A DNA stretch of 28,023 nt from an uncultured Porphyromonadaceae bacterium. Its GTDB lineage: Bacteria > Bacteroidota > Bacteroidia > Bacteroidales > Muribaculaceae. This document shows positions 1 to 7,912 of the stretch, one piece after another. How positions within the stretch are numbered: position 1 is the stretch's first letter; each line of letters begins with the position of its first letter. The stretch covers positions 1 to 28,023 of the forward strand of contig URSD01000033.1 of NCBI GenBank assembly GCA_900550395.1, written 5' to 3'. Below the pieces are notes generated by a model. That model searched no databases and was not told the origin of the DNA. It saw nothing but the letters and a program-made list of their open reading frames with translations. A program made the translations under genes and the position numbers.

Positions 1-44
1 TTATTAACAATCTCCGGCTGAAATGTTAACGGAGATCTCGACTG

Positions 45-52
45 CAAAGGTA
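45..52 (-). promoter_or_regulatory. Possible promoter -7 box reading out of the window's left edge
   Basis: On the minus strand this reads TACCTTTG, which fits the Bacteroidales -7 consensus TAnnTTTG. A GTTG that could act as the -33 element lies about 15 bases upstream, shorter than the usual 19-20. It would drive a gene lying left of the window, which cannot be seen. The first 44 bases hold no start codon on this strand, only a 7-bp inverted repeat (10-16 with 30-36). Confidence 0.3.
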
Positions 53-67
53 AAAGCTAACCACATT

Positions 68-101
68 CAACCCGCGACGAGCGCGGGTTGTTCCCGTTTT
101 A
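68..101 (+). terminator. Candidate terminator of a gene left of the window
   Basis: A 9-bp perfect stem (68-76 with 82-90, CAACCCGCG/CGCGGGTTG) with a 5-base loop is followed on the plus strand by a T-rich run ending in TTTT near position 100. No gene in this window ends here, so it would serve a plus-strand gene to the left. The T tract is interrupted by CCCG, so this is a moderate call. Confidence 0.35.
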
Positions 102-118
102 GCGGACACTAAAATTAT

Positions 119-151
119 GAAAAAACTCCCGGAGGCAAAGCCCCCGGGAGT
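119..151 (-). terminator. Rho-independent terminator of the 1511-aa surface protein gene
   Basis: On the minus strand, an 8-bp GC-rich stem (144-151 with 125-132) encloses one A-C mismatch and a further GGC/GCC stem around an AAA loop. A run of six T follows at once (plus-strand A120-A125). It lies 48 bases after the stop codon of the gene at 199-4734 and is a textbook intrinsic terminator. Confidence 0.88.
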
Positions 152-198
152 CGGAATTGAAGAGTGCTTATCGTTATTACTTCGCAGTAATCAAGGTG

Positions 199-3100
199 TT
201 ATTTCACCATCACCTTGGCGGCGCGTCCGCCCTGACGACGGATGTAGAGCTGGCCGGCCTCGGGGTTGGTGACGCGGATGCCTTGCATGTTGAAGTACTC
301 GGCATCGGCGCTGTCGACGGTGATGTCGGCAATGCCTGTGGTGCTGACGGTGACAGCGTTGGAGCCCTTGGAAATGCCCTTGTCGTAGACAGCCACAACA
401 ACATAGGTGTGGTCGCCGTCGGTGGCGTCGGCATCGGTGAACTCGGTCTCACCGGTGGGCTCGGTGGTGATCTTCACGCCGTCGCGGTAAACGTCATAGC
501 CTGCGATGCTGAGCTCGGCGCTTGCGCCGGCAGGAGCGAAGGTGAAGTCGTCAAGCATGAGCATGAAGGCGTCAGTGTCGTGGTTGCGTACGGCGAAGTA
601 GAGAGCGCCGGCAGGAACCTCGAAGCTGTACTCGGTCCACGTGGTGGAGATATTCTTCTTCGAGCCTACGAGGATGAAGTCGGAAGTTTCAGTGCCGGTA
701 GTGCTGTAGAGGAAATCAAAGCTCTCGGTATAAGTTGCATGGAAGCTCTTTGCGAAGAACGTGATGGTCTGCGCGCTGCCGTCCAGCATGGGCGAGATGG
801 CCCAGTCGTCGACCATACCGTTTTCGGGATTATAGTTGAAGAAGCTTGCAAGATACTTCGTGCCGCTGTGCGCCTCGAAAGTACTATTGAAGCTGTTTTC
901 ATCGTAATCAAACACGAAGAAAGAAGTGAGGGTCTCGCCGGGATTGATGCCGGGGATATCAACGTTCTGCACACCACCTACGGGCTTGCCGTCGGCGTCG
1001 ATGAACGTCCAGCCCTCGTACTCGTGGGCGAAGGACTCTGCGTCCTCGAAGTCAACGGTTCCGCTTTCGGCGGGAGCTGCGTTGAGGTCGGGCTCGCTCC
1101 ATGTGAGGTGAGCTTTGCCGTTCTCGTCAGCCTCGCCCTTGAGGTCGGTGACAGCGGGGAGCTTGCTGATCTGAGGAGTTACGGTCACTTCGGCGGTCTT
1201 GTTGTTGTCCTGTTTCTCGTCGGCTGCGAACTCAACCTCTGCGTGCAGCACTACGGGCTCTTCGGCCAGAGCATGCATGTTGAGGGTAAATGTCTCGGTG
1301 GTGGCGGTGCCTGCTGCGAGAGCGTCAACGGTCTTGGCAGCTACTTGCTCACCGTCGGCGAAGAGCTTGATGGTGAAGGCTGTGGCATCCTTGGTGCCGT
1401 TATTGTTCACGGTAACGGCAACCTCATAGTCGGCACCGGCCTTGACCTTTGCGGGAGCAGAGATGGCACGTGCGTGGAGGTCGTTCTCCAGCATGTCGCC
1501 GATCTTGATGTTGTCGATGAAGGTGTAAGCCATAGCCTTGACAGTAGCCTGGAAACGCACCTGCACTACCTTGCCTGCATAAGCGGCGAGAGACCTCGTC
1601 ACAAGATACCAGCCGTCAGTCTCTCCGAGCTGGTTCATCACTGCAGGCTGCCCGACGGCGGTCCACTCTGCATCGTTCGGTTCCTTAACCCAGATCTGAA
1701 TCTCGTTGGCGTCTACATTTCCATTTTCGCCGACTATATTGTAAGCGTAGTAGCTTACGCCGGGATTGACAGCGCCTTCAAGGCTTATCTTGCCCGTGAA
1801 GAGTGCCGCACTCTCGTCAAGCGCAGAAGCTTTCATGCCGGCAAAGCCGTTGTCGCCGTCCTGCGATGCAATACCATTGAGACTTGTATCCGTGAAGATG
1901 CTCCAGGACACGTTGGAGCTGTTGGCAAATCCCGTACCAAGTACGTAGGAGATGTTACCGGCGGGGAAGCTCTCCTCCATGCCCTCATAGGGTGTGCCTA
2001 CGGCAATCATGTCGGTGATGGTACCCGAACCGTTACCGGCGGAGGTGACAGCAAATATTGCATACTGTACCATATCCTGCTCTCCGGCCGGTACAGCCTG
2101 AAGAGTATAGGTTGTGGCGCTGATGGGTTCGTCAACGATCGACGCCCAGCCGGTAGTAGTGGGCTCGGCTACGAGATATGTAACGAGAGACGGGTTGATG
2201 GAATTGCCGTTCTGATCGACTGTCACAGCGTCCCAGGTGATCGTTACTTCACCGGGCGTGGAGGTCTCAACCATTGTCACATTCTCGGGAGCTCCGGGTT
2301 TGTCGATGCCCACGAATGCGGTCACGGAAGCCACCTCGCCTGCGCCGTCGGCATTGAATGCCTGGACGCTGTAGGTGTGAGTGCCGTTTTCTGCGGTGTC
2401 CACGTAGCTGAGGTCAGCTCCGGGTGCGGGAGCGTCGAAAGTATTGATGACATTGCCGTCGCGCGAAAGCTCGATCTTGGTGATGGCAGCGAGAGTTTCT
2501 CCACCCATAGTCTTGGCAGGAGCCTTGAACGTAATGGTGGCCTTTCCGGTGCCGGCAGGATCGTTGGCAACAGCGAGATCCGTAGCGAGGCCGGGCACTG
2601 TGGTGACGGAGGGAGCGCTGACGGTGAGGTCATCCACATAGAGATAGTAGGTATCCTCATCGGAAATACCGTGGATGCCCACGTAGTAAATGCCGTCGGC
2701 CTCGGGCATTATATAGGCACCGAGTTCAACCCAATTTTTACCTAAATCAGTCGGTTCTACAATAACACCGGTCATACCGGCGGCAGTGGCGGCTTTACCC
2801 CACTTGGCCTCTACACGCTCGGGATATGCATCGCTATTGGCACGTGCCTGGAAGGATACCTTATACGCCTTGCCGCCCTCAAGCTTCAGGGGTGGAGTAA
2901 TCATCCAGTCGTCCATAGCAAGATTGGAGTTGTAGGTCATTCTTGCAGCACCCGGATTGCCGTCGGCACCGTTTGCACCCTGATAATATGCCCATACCTT
3001 GCCGTCGTTATTGCCGTCAATGATGGTGTAGCCCGAGAGAGCGTCGGCAGAGTCGAAGTGGTTGACATAGGGAGGAACGATGCTGCCCAGTGTCACGCTG

Positions 3101-4734
3101 TTGGACTTGGCGGGAGCAGATTCCACGCCGGCGCTTTCGGCAACCACGAGGTAATGGTACGTGGTGATTTCGGCGGGCATGGCTACTTCTTCCTCGAAGG
3201 AAGTTGCGGTGAGGCCACTGGCAACGGTGAGGGCGCTGCTCGACTCATTATTGATGATGCGGGTCACGCTGTAAGTCACGGCTGCGGGGTCAATGAATCC
3301 GCCGTCGGCGCTCTCAGTGACAGCAGGCCACGACAGCTTCATCTTGCCGCCTTCGTAGACGAGGGCAGCTTCCGGGCTCTTGGGTGTGCCTTTGCCAATG
3401 AAGAGGGTCAGCTTGGCCTTGGCACCCTCGCCCACGGCATTGGATGCGGTGACAACGATGGTGTACTCACCGGCTTCTTCCACAGTGACGGGGGCGGTCA
3501 CGTCAGCGCCTGCGGCACCTGTGCCGTCAGCAACCTGCTCACCGTTGGCAAGCACCTTGTAGCCGAGCGTACCGGTAGCGGCAGAGCCGTCGAAGAGAGT
3601 TGTGGGAAGCTTGAAGCTTACGTTGCCGCTGAGCGCGCCCTCGGGGAAGTCGGCGGCCAGATCGGTAACGGCTGCGGGAGCGCCTTCCTCGGCAGCAGGA
3701 GCAACCACACAGAGGCCCATGATTTCGTCGTCAAGAGCGAAATCCACAATCTTTGTGGCAGCGCCGGTGGCCAGGTTCACCTCGCAGAGGTAGCCCGTCT
3801 CATCGGGAGGATTGACAGTCCAGAACATGCGGCCGGTCTTGGTGTCGATTGTGGCCGAGCTTAAGTACTGGGGCGCATGGCCGGTTTCGCCGATCAATGT
3901 TACTGCGCCGGTAGCTTTGTCAATTTTGTTGAGAGAAGAGGAGGTGACAACAAAATCCTCGCCCTGCGTCACGCCTTCGTAGCTGATGCCGTAGAGCTGG
4001 CCGGAAGCATCGCAGACGATGCTGTTCCAGTTGCCGTCGAGAGGAGCCACTGCAGTGGAGGAGATGGTCTCGCCATAGGACATCTTCGAGAGCTGGAGGC
4101 CATCCATGTTGGCATTGTAAGTAATACCGTAGACTGTACCGTCTGTGGGATCGACAGTCTCACCGCCTATGCAGATGTGGTCGGGACTCTCACCACCGTA
4201 TACCGCCACGCTCTCGCCGCTTTCGAGGTCGTAGGCGGTAGCGGTAATGAAGAGCATACCCCAGAATTCCATATACTCTGTAGCAGTATAGATGCCGTCG
4301 TGCAGGAAGGCGCCTCCGCTGGCATCCACTTCCTCGATCTGCATCGTAGTGGTGCCGTCGGCATTGATTTTGTAAAGACCGGTGGGCTGATTTTCCTGTG
4401 TCCAGCTGTCGTTGAAGACAACGGAGCCGCGCAGGTCGGGCAGCGATGCGGCTTCTGCGGCGGGCGCCTTGGCGGCCGAGGTCTTCTGCACCAGATGTGC
4501 GGCCTTCATGGCTTTCTTGAGCGAAGGCGTGGCTGCGTTGGCAGCGGTACGGGCCTTCAGAGGATGGATGCGGGAGGGAGCCGCATTCGGCTTCATCGAC
4601 ACGGTGCGGGTGAGCTCGCTGCCGGCGGCATTGGCAGCCGTCAGTTTCCGTGCTGTCTGCGGCGCGGCCGCGGCCGAGAATGTCATGGCCACCGCAAGCG
4701 CTGCTGAAGAAACGAGAGATAAAGCTTTCTTCAT
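199..4734 (-). CDS. Large secreted multi-domain surface protein (FN3, choice-of-anchor J-like, CARDB-like)
   Basis: 1511 aa, probably exported and surface-displayed or released. It has an N-terminal signal peptide (MKKALSLVSSAALAVAM..., Ala-rich cleavage region near residue 24). Residues about 100-350 look like a beta-propeller-type region with repeated YDLESG/IDKATG/INADG-like strands. FN3-like domains follow (about 355-550 and 710-915). Three jelly-roll 'choice-of-anchor J' domains lie near 556-700, 920-1076 and 1225-1396 (MDDWMITP, VDDWAISP, and closing VDDLTV/LDDFTF motifs). A CARDB-like domain lies near 1080-1175. The third J domain sits inside an FN3 domain. The last 45 residues (EYFNMQGIRV...GQLYIRRQGG...KVMVK) resemble Bacteroidales C-terminal sorting tails, perhaps of the type IX secretion system. 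No catalytic motif was recognised, so adhesion or glycan/protein binding is an inference. The gene lies downstream of the metalloprotease gene on the same strand after a 149-base gap, and no clear own promoter was found there. Confidence 0.85.
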   Translation of the reverse strand: MKKALSLVSSAALAVAMTFSAAAAPQTARKLTAANAAGSELTRTVSMKPNAAPSRIHPLKARTAANAATPSLKKAMKAAHLVQKTSAAKAPAAEAASLPDLRGSVVFNDSWTQENQPTGLYKINADGTTTMQIEEVDASGGAFLHDGIYTATEYMEFWGMLFITATAYDLESGESVAVYGGESPDHICIGGETVDPTDGTVYGITYNANMDGLQLSKMSYGETISSTAVAPLDGNWNSIVCDASGQLYGISYEGVTQGEDFVVTSSSLNKIDKATGAVTLIGETGHAPQYLSSATIDTKTGRMFWTVNPPDETGYLCEVNLATGAATKIVDFALDDEIMGLCVVAPAAEEGAPAAVTDLAADFPEGALSGNVSFKLPTTLFDGSAATGTLGYKVLANGEQVADGTGAAGADVTAPVTVEEAGEYTIVVTASNAVGEGAKAKLTLFIGKGTPKSPEAALVYEGGKMKLSWPAVTESADGGFIDPAAVTYSVTRIINNESSSALTVASGLTATSFEEEVAMPAEITTYHYLVVAESAGVESAPAKSNSVTLGSIVPPYVNHFDSADALSGYTIIDGNNDGKVWAYYQGANGADGNPGAARMTYNSNLAMDDWMITPPLKLEGGKAYKVSFQARANSDAYPERVEAKWGKAATAAGMTGVIVEPTDLGKNWVELGAYIMPEADGIYYVGIHGISDEDTYYLYVDDLTVSAPSVTTVPGLATDLAVANDPAGTGKATITFKAPAKTMGGETLAAITKIELSRDGNVINTFDAPAPGADLSYVDTAENGTHTYSVQAFNADGAGEVASVTAFVGIDKPGAPENVTMVETSTPGEVTITWDAVTVDQNGNSINPSLVTYLVAEPTTTGWASIVDEPISATTYTLQAVPAGEQDMVQYAIFAVTSAGNGSGTITDMIAVGTPYEGMEESFPAGNISYVLGTGFANSSNVSWSIFTDTSLNGIASQDGDNGFAGMKASALDESAALFTGKISLEGAVNPGVSYYAYNIVGENGNVDANEIQIWVKEPNDAEWTAVGQPAVMNQLGETDGWYLVTRSLAAYAGKVVQVRFQATVKAMAYTFIDNIKIGDMLENDLHARAISAPAKVKAGADYEVAVTVNNNGTKDATAFTIKLFADGEQVAAKTVDALAAGTATTETFTLNMHALAEEPVVLHAEVEFAADEKQDNNKTAEVTVTPQISKLPAVTDLKGEADENGKAHLTWSEPDLNAAPAESGTVDFEDAESFAHEYEGWTFIDADGKPVGGVQNVDIPGINPGETLTSFFVFDYDENSFNSTFEAHSGTKYLASFFNYNPENGMVDDWAISPMLDGSAQTITFFAKSFHATYTESFDFLYSTTGTETSDFILVGSKKNISTTWTEYSFEVPAGALYFAVRNHDTDAFMLMLDDFTFAPAGASAELSIAGYDVYRDGVKITTEPTGETEFTDADATDGDHTYVVVAVYDKGISKGSNAVTVSTTGIADITVDSADAEYFNMQGIRVTNPEAGQLYIRRQGGRAAKVMVK

Positions 4735-4883
4735 GAGTAATACGGTCGGTTTCTGTTTGTTATACCCGGGGGAGGTGCTGAAACCGATTGAACACCTGTC
4801 CGGGATTGGGATATAAAATGATTGTCTATGTCTGCAAATGGGGAAATAAGAGGAGAGAGGAGGATGAGAAAGCGTAGAGAGGG

Positions 4884-7652
4884 TCAGTAGCGCACCTTTA
4901 CGGCGGTGGAGCCGCGGCGCAGGATGTAGAGCTGTCCGCGCTCGGGATGGCTCACGCGGGCGCCCTGGAGGTTGTAGTATTCGGCGGGAGCGTCGGCGTC
5001 GGTGATGTCGGCGGCCACGTTGTCGATGCCGCTGCTCTTGGAGGTGCGCACGGCAATCTCGTTGCTGACGAGCGACCGCATGTCGCCGCTGACGGCCACT
5101 ACGGTGTAGAAGTATTCGGTATCGGCGTCAAGGCCGCTGACGGCGCAGCTGGTGCCGGAGCCGGCGGGATACTCGGAATAACCTTCGACGGGGACAAGCG
5201 CATAGCACGGGAGACCGACCTTTATGTCGTCGACGGCAAGGGAGCCGCGGGTGCCGGTGCGCACATACTCTATGCGCAGGGCGGTGGCGCCGGCGGGAAT
5301 CTCGTCGGCCAGCTCATACACATGGCCTCCGGAGGTGGTGGTAATCTCAAGGCGTGCGGCTACGGTCCACTTGCCCTCGACGAGGGCGCTGATGCTGATG
5401 CGGTCGTCGTCGGAGCATCCGTTACCGCGGTGCCAGAACGAGAGGGAGCTAATACCCTGCGAATATCCGGGTGTCTGGACGTACTCGCCGGTGTTGCCCA
5501 AGCGCAGCGACGGAGCCGAAGTGCCGCAGTACGAGCCGGAGCTGTAGGACGACCGGCTGCTGGCAGTCCAGCCTTCGGGCAACGCCGTAACGCCGTCGTC
5601 GAAGCCGCATTCGTCGTACTCCACGCCTCCTGCCTGCTTGGTATAGACCGTAAGCAGATAGCTTTCGGCGTCGGGCAGTTCCTCCCAGGCGGCGGTGAAG
5701 CCGGTCTCGGTAACCTCGGAGGCAGCCACAGCCACTACGGCGCGGCGCGTCAGGGGCAGGCGTCCGGTGAACACGGGCACCTCGTTGCTAGCGGCGGACA
5801 TCTGGAGGGGAGTGCCGTGGCTGACGGTGTAATAGTAGTCGGTCTCGGGCTCAAGGCCGGTGACCTCGCAGGATGTGGCGCCGCGCACCAGCCTGTTGCG
5901 GAAGCCGGGAAGGTAGGTCACGCCGCCATCGCTGCCGGCCGCAGGCTCGCGGGCCACGCTGCTGCGGGAGTAGACGTTGAGCACATAGCTGGCATCGTCG
6001 CCGGCGCCATCGGCGGCCTCCCAGGTAGCCGTGAAGGCCTCGGTGGACACTTCGTCGGCGTCGTTGGCGACTACGGGTGCGGGGACCTCGTCGGTGCCGC
6101 CGGCGACCTTGAAGGTGATGATGCCGTCGGCGCTCTCGGCGATGTCGGTGATGGGAAGATTGAGTTTCTTGCGACCCCAGGTGAGCATGTTGGGCGTGGT
6201 GTCGTCGGTGAAGGAGGTCTTGCCGGAGGTACCGGGGAAGGCGTCGCCCGCACGCGAGTATTCGCTCTGGGTGCCGTCGGCCTCCTCTATGTCGACGTAC
6301 TGATGGGAGGAGCTGTTGTTCACGCTATTGCTCGACCATACCGAAGTGTTGAAGTCGACGTGCCACACGAGCATGCCGTGGCCGGGGATATAGGTGTCCC
6401 AACCCGTCTGCTGGCGGTTCTCCAGGAGGAAGAACTCGTTGCTGGAGTCGGTCTTGATGATGCCGCAGATATTGGTGCCTATGGGCGGGAGCGTGGCGTT
6501 CATGGGTCCGCTGATTACGTCGGGCTCTATCCAGTCCATGGCGTAACGCTCGAAGGCCGAGTACAGCGGCGGGGTGCAGCCGTCGTTGTTGTAGGGTCCG
6601 TAGTCGAGGGCGCTCCATGCTCCGGGAGTGAATGCGCTGGTATAGCTCGTGGCGTAGAGGTCGGGGAGGCCGAGCACGTGGGAGAACTCATGCACAAAGG
6701 TGCCCACGCCGTCGGGACGGCTGCCTTCCCACTCGTTGGAACAGCCGTAGCGGTCGAGCTGCACGCCGTCGAAGAAGAGGGTGCGTCCGGCGCCGGAGTA
6801 GATGTTCCAGCTGTGGGGCCACACTGTGTTGCTGGCTCCGCCGCTGGCCTCGCCCTGGCCGGCATAGAACACGTAGACGTTGTCGATCATGCCGTCGCCG
6901 TCGCGGTCGTACTGCGTGAAGTCGATCTCGCTGTCGAGCAGCTGGCATGCCTCGATAATCATCTCCTCGGGACGCTGGTCGTTACCGGCCCAGTCATTGC
7001 CGCCGTAGTAGCTCATGGGATGTGCGAGGGTGACGGGACCATAGACGTCGAACTGCGGGTCGAACTGCCCCATCGAGCTCTCCAGGAAGAAGTCGCGGGC
7101 GCTTCCCGTGCCTCCGTGGTCGCTGAAACCGGGCTGGTTGAGCATGTTGGCGAAATAGTTGTGGGCGTCGGGAGTCTGCATCTTCACGTCGGTGTACTCC
7201 ACCAAGATGACTATGGCCTTCTGCTTGCCCTTGCCGGGGAAGTTGGTCTCGTTGAACAGACCCGGACCGCGCATGGGGCCGGATTTCAGGCGCGAGGATG
7301 CGCGCTCGGCGCTCGCGTTCATGCTCTTGTAGACGCGCTGCATGTCGACACCTGCAAGGAAGCTGCGGGCCACGCCGTCACGCAGGCCCACATTGGTGGC
7401 GCGTATGGCGCTCACCTGCATGTCGCCGGCAACGTCGACATCGGCGTAGTAAAACGTATTGTCACGGTCAGCGAGGAGATAGCCGTCCTCGGTGAGATAG
7501 AAGTGATGGCGCTCGTCGCCCATAAGGCGCACGTTGAGCGTCGTGCCGTCGGCCTGAGTGACCGTCAGCAGCCCCGGCTTGGCGGGTACAGCCATCGCCG
7601 CGGGTGCCGCGGCAAGCATGGATGCGATGAATAGTTTGATATATCTGTTCAT
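4884..7652 (-). CDS. Secreted M6-family zinc metalloprotease with FN3 domains and C-terminal sorting tail
   Basis: 922 aa, predicted extracellular zinc endopeptidase of the M6 (immune inhibitor A-like) family. A signal peptide ends in an Ala-rich stretch (residues 1-22). The catalytic motif HEFSHVLGLPD spans residues 321-331: His321 and His325 bind zinc, Glu322 is the catalytic base, and Asp331 is the family's later ligand position. A DxDxDG-type loop (DRDGDGMIDN, about 249-258), typical of calcium binding, precedes it. After the protease domain come an FN3 domain (about 522-630) and a second FN3 split by a choice-of-anchor J-like domain (about 679-811). The C-terminal tail (EYYNLQGARV...GQLYILRRG...VKVRY) nearly matches that of the downstream gene, suggesting the same export route. 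A good promoter lies just upstream. The in vivo substrate is unknown. Confidence 0.92.
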   Translation of the reverse strand: MNRYIKLFIASMLAAAPAAMAVPAKPGLLTVTQADGTTLNVRLMGDERHHFYLTEDGYLLADRDNTFYYADVDVAGDMQVSAIRATNVGLRDGVARSFLAGVDMQRVYKSMNASAERASSRLKSGPMRGPGLFNETNFPGKGKQKAIVILVEYTDVKMQTPDAHNYFANMLNQPGFSDHGGTGSARDFFLESSMGQFDPQFDVYGPVTLAHPMSYYGGNDWAGNDQRPEEMIIEACQLLDSEIDFTQYDRDGDGMIDNVYVFYAGQGEASGGASNTVWPHSWNIYSGAGRTLFFDGVQLDRYGCSNEWEGSRPDGVGTFVHEFSHVLGLPDLYATSYTSAFTPGAWSALDYGPYNNDGCTPPLYSAFERYAMDWIEPDVISGPMNATLPPIGTNICGIIKTDSSNEFFLLENRQQTGWDTYIPGHGMLVWHVDFNTSVWSSNSVNNSSSHQYVDIEEADGTQSEYSRAGDAFPGTSGKTSFTDDTTPNMLTWGRKKLNLPITDIAESADGIITFKVAGGTDEVPAPVVANDADEVSTEAFTATWEAADGAGDDASYVLNVYSRSSVAREPAAGSDGGVTYLPGFRNRLVRGATSCEVTGLEPETDYYYTVSHGTPLQMSAASNEVPVFTGRLPLTRRAVVAVAASEVTETGFTAAWEELPDAESYLLTVYTKQAGGVEYDECGFDDGVTALPEGWTASSRSSYSSGSYCGTSAPSLRLGNTGEYVQTPGYSQGISSLSFWHRGNGCSDDDRISISALVEGKWTVAARLEITTTSGGHVYELADEIPAGATALRIEYVRTGTRGSLAVDDIKVGLPCYALVPVEGYSEYPAGSGTSCAVSGLDADTEYFYTVVAVSGDMRSLVSNEIAVRTSKSSGIDNVAADITDADAPAEYYNLQGARVSHPERGQLYILRRGSTAVKVRY

Positions 7653-7685
7653 TATTTAAGCACTCTATAAAACTTATTTCAGCCG

Positions 7686-7717
7686 CAAAGATATGTTTAA
7701 AAACATTACCATGCAAC
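7686..7717 (-). promoter_or_regulatory. Promoter of the M6 metalloprotease gene
   Basis: On the minus strand, TATCTTTG (7686-7693) matches the Bacteroidales -7 consensus TAnnTTTG, and GTTG (7714-7717) sits 20 bases upstream as the -33 element. Transcription would start near 7680, giving a leader of roughly 30 bases before the ATG at 7652. Confidence 0.65.
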
Positions 7718-7838
7718 AATTTTTCGTAAAAAATGCTCTTTTTGTCAAAATTAATTTGAAATATATGTCAAAAAAACAAGCCGACCGGCATTACGGGCGT
7801 CCATATAGTCCGTTCTGTTAAAAAACATATGTAAAAAG

Positions 7839-7869
7839 TTTGCATCTTGCGTTTTTTGTACTAATTTCG
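7839..7869 (+). promoter_or_regulatory. Promoter of the glycogen operon
   Basis: A perfect -33 TTTG (7839-7842), a 19-base spacer, then TAATTTCG (7862-7869), one mismatch from TAnnTTTG. The predicted start near 7875 leaves a leader of about 40 bases before the ATG at 7913. It is divergent from the metalloprotease promoter within the 260-base intergenic region, which holds no other gene. Confidence 0.7.
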
Positions 7870-7912
7870 TGCATCCAAAACACCGGAACCTAAAAATCCT
7901 TATACATATATA

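Noticed and set aside
157..2745. Long plus-strand open frame opposite the 1511-aa surface protein gene
   Set aside because: It runs antisense to a gene with clear domains, signal peptide and terminator; its translation is low-complexity Gly/Val-rich without motifs, as expected of a GC-rich shadow frame.
4735..4883. Possible promoter and leader hairpins (CGGTTT/AAACCG, AGGTG/CACCT) upstream of the 1511-aa gene
   Set aside because: Stems are 5-6 bp with long loops and no TAnnTTTG box was found on the minus strand; not enough to call a feature.
6632..6919. Arginine-rich small plus-strand frame inside the metalloprotease region
   Set aside because: Arg-rich translations like this come from reading GC-rich codons in a wrong frame; it is antisense to the catalytic domain.
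4947..7634. 895-codon plus-strand open frame opposite the metalloprotease
   Set aside because: Gly/Ala/Val/His-rich shadow without start context or motif; the minus-strand frame has the zinc motif and signal peptide.
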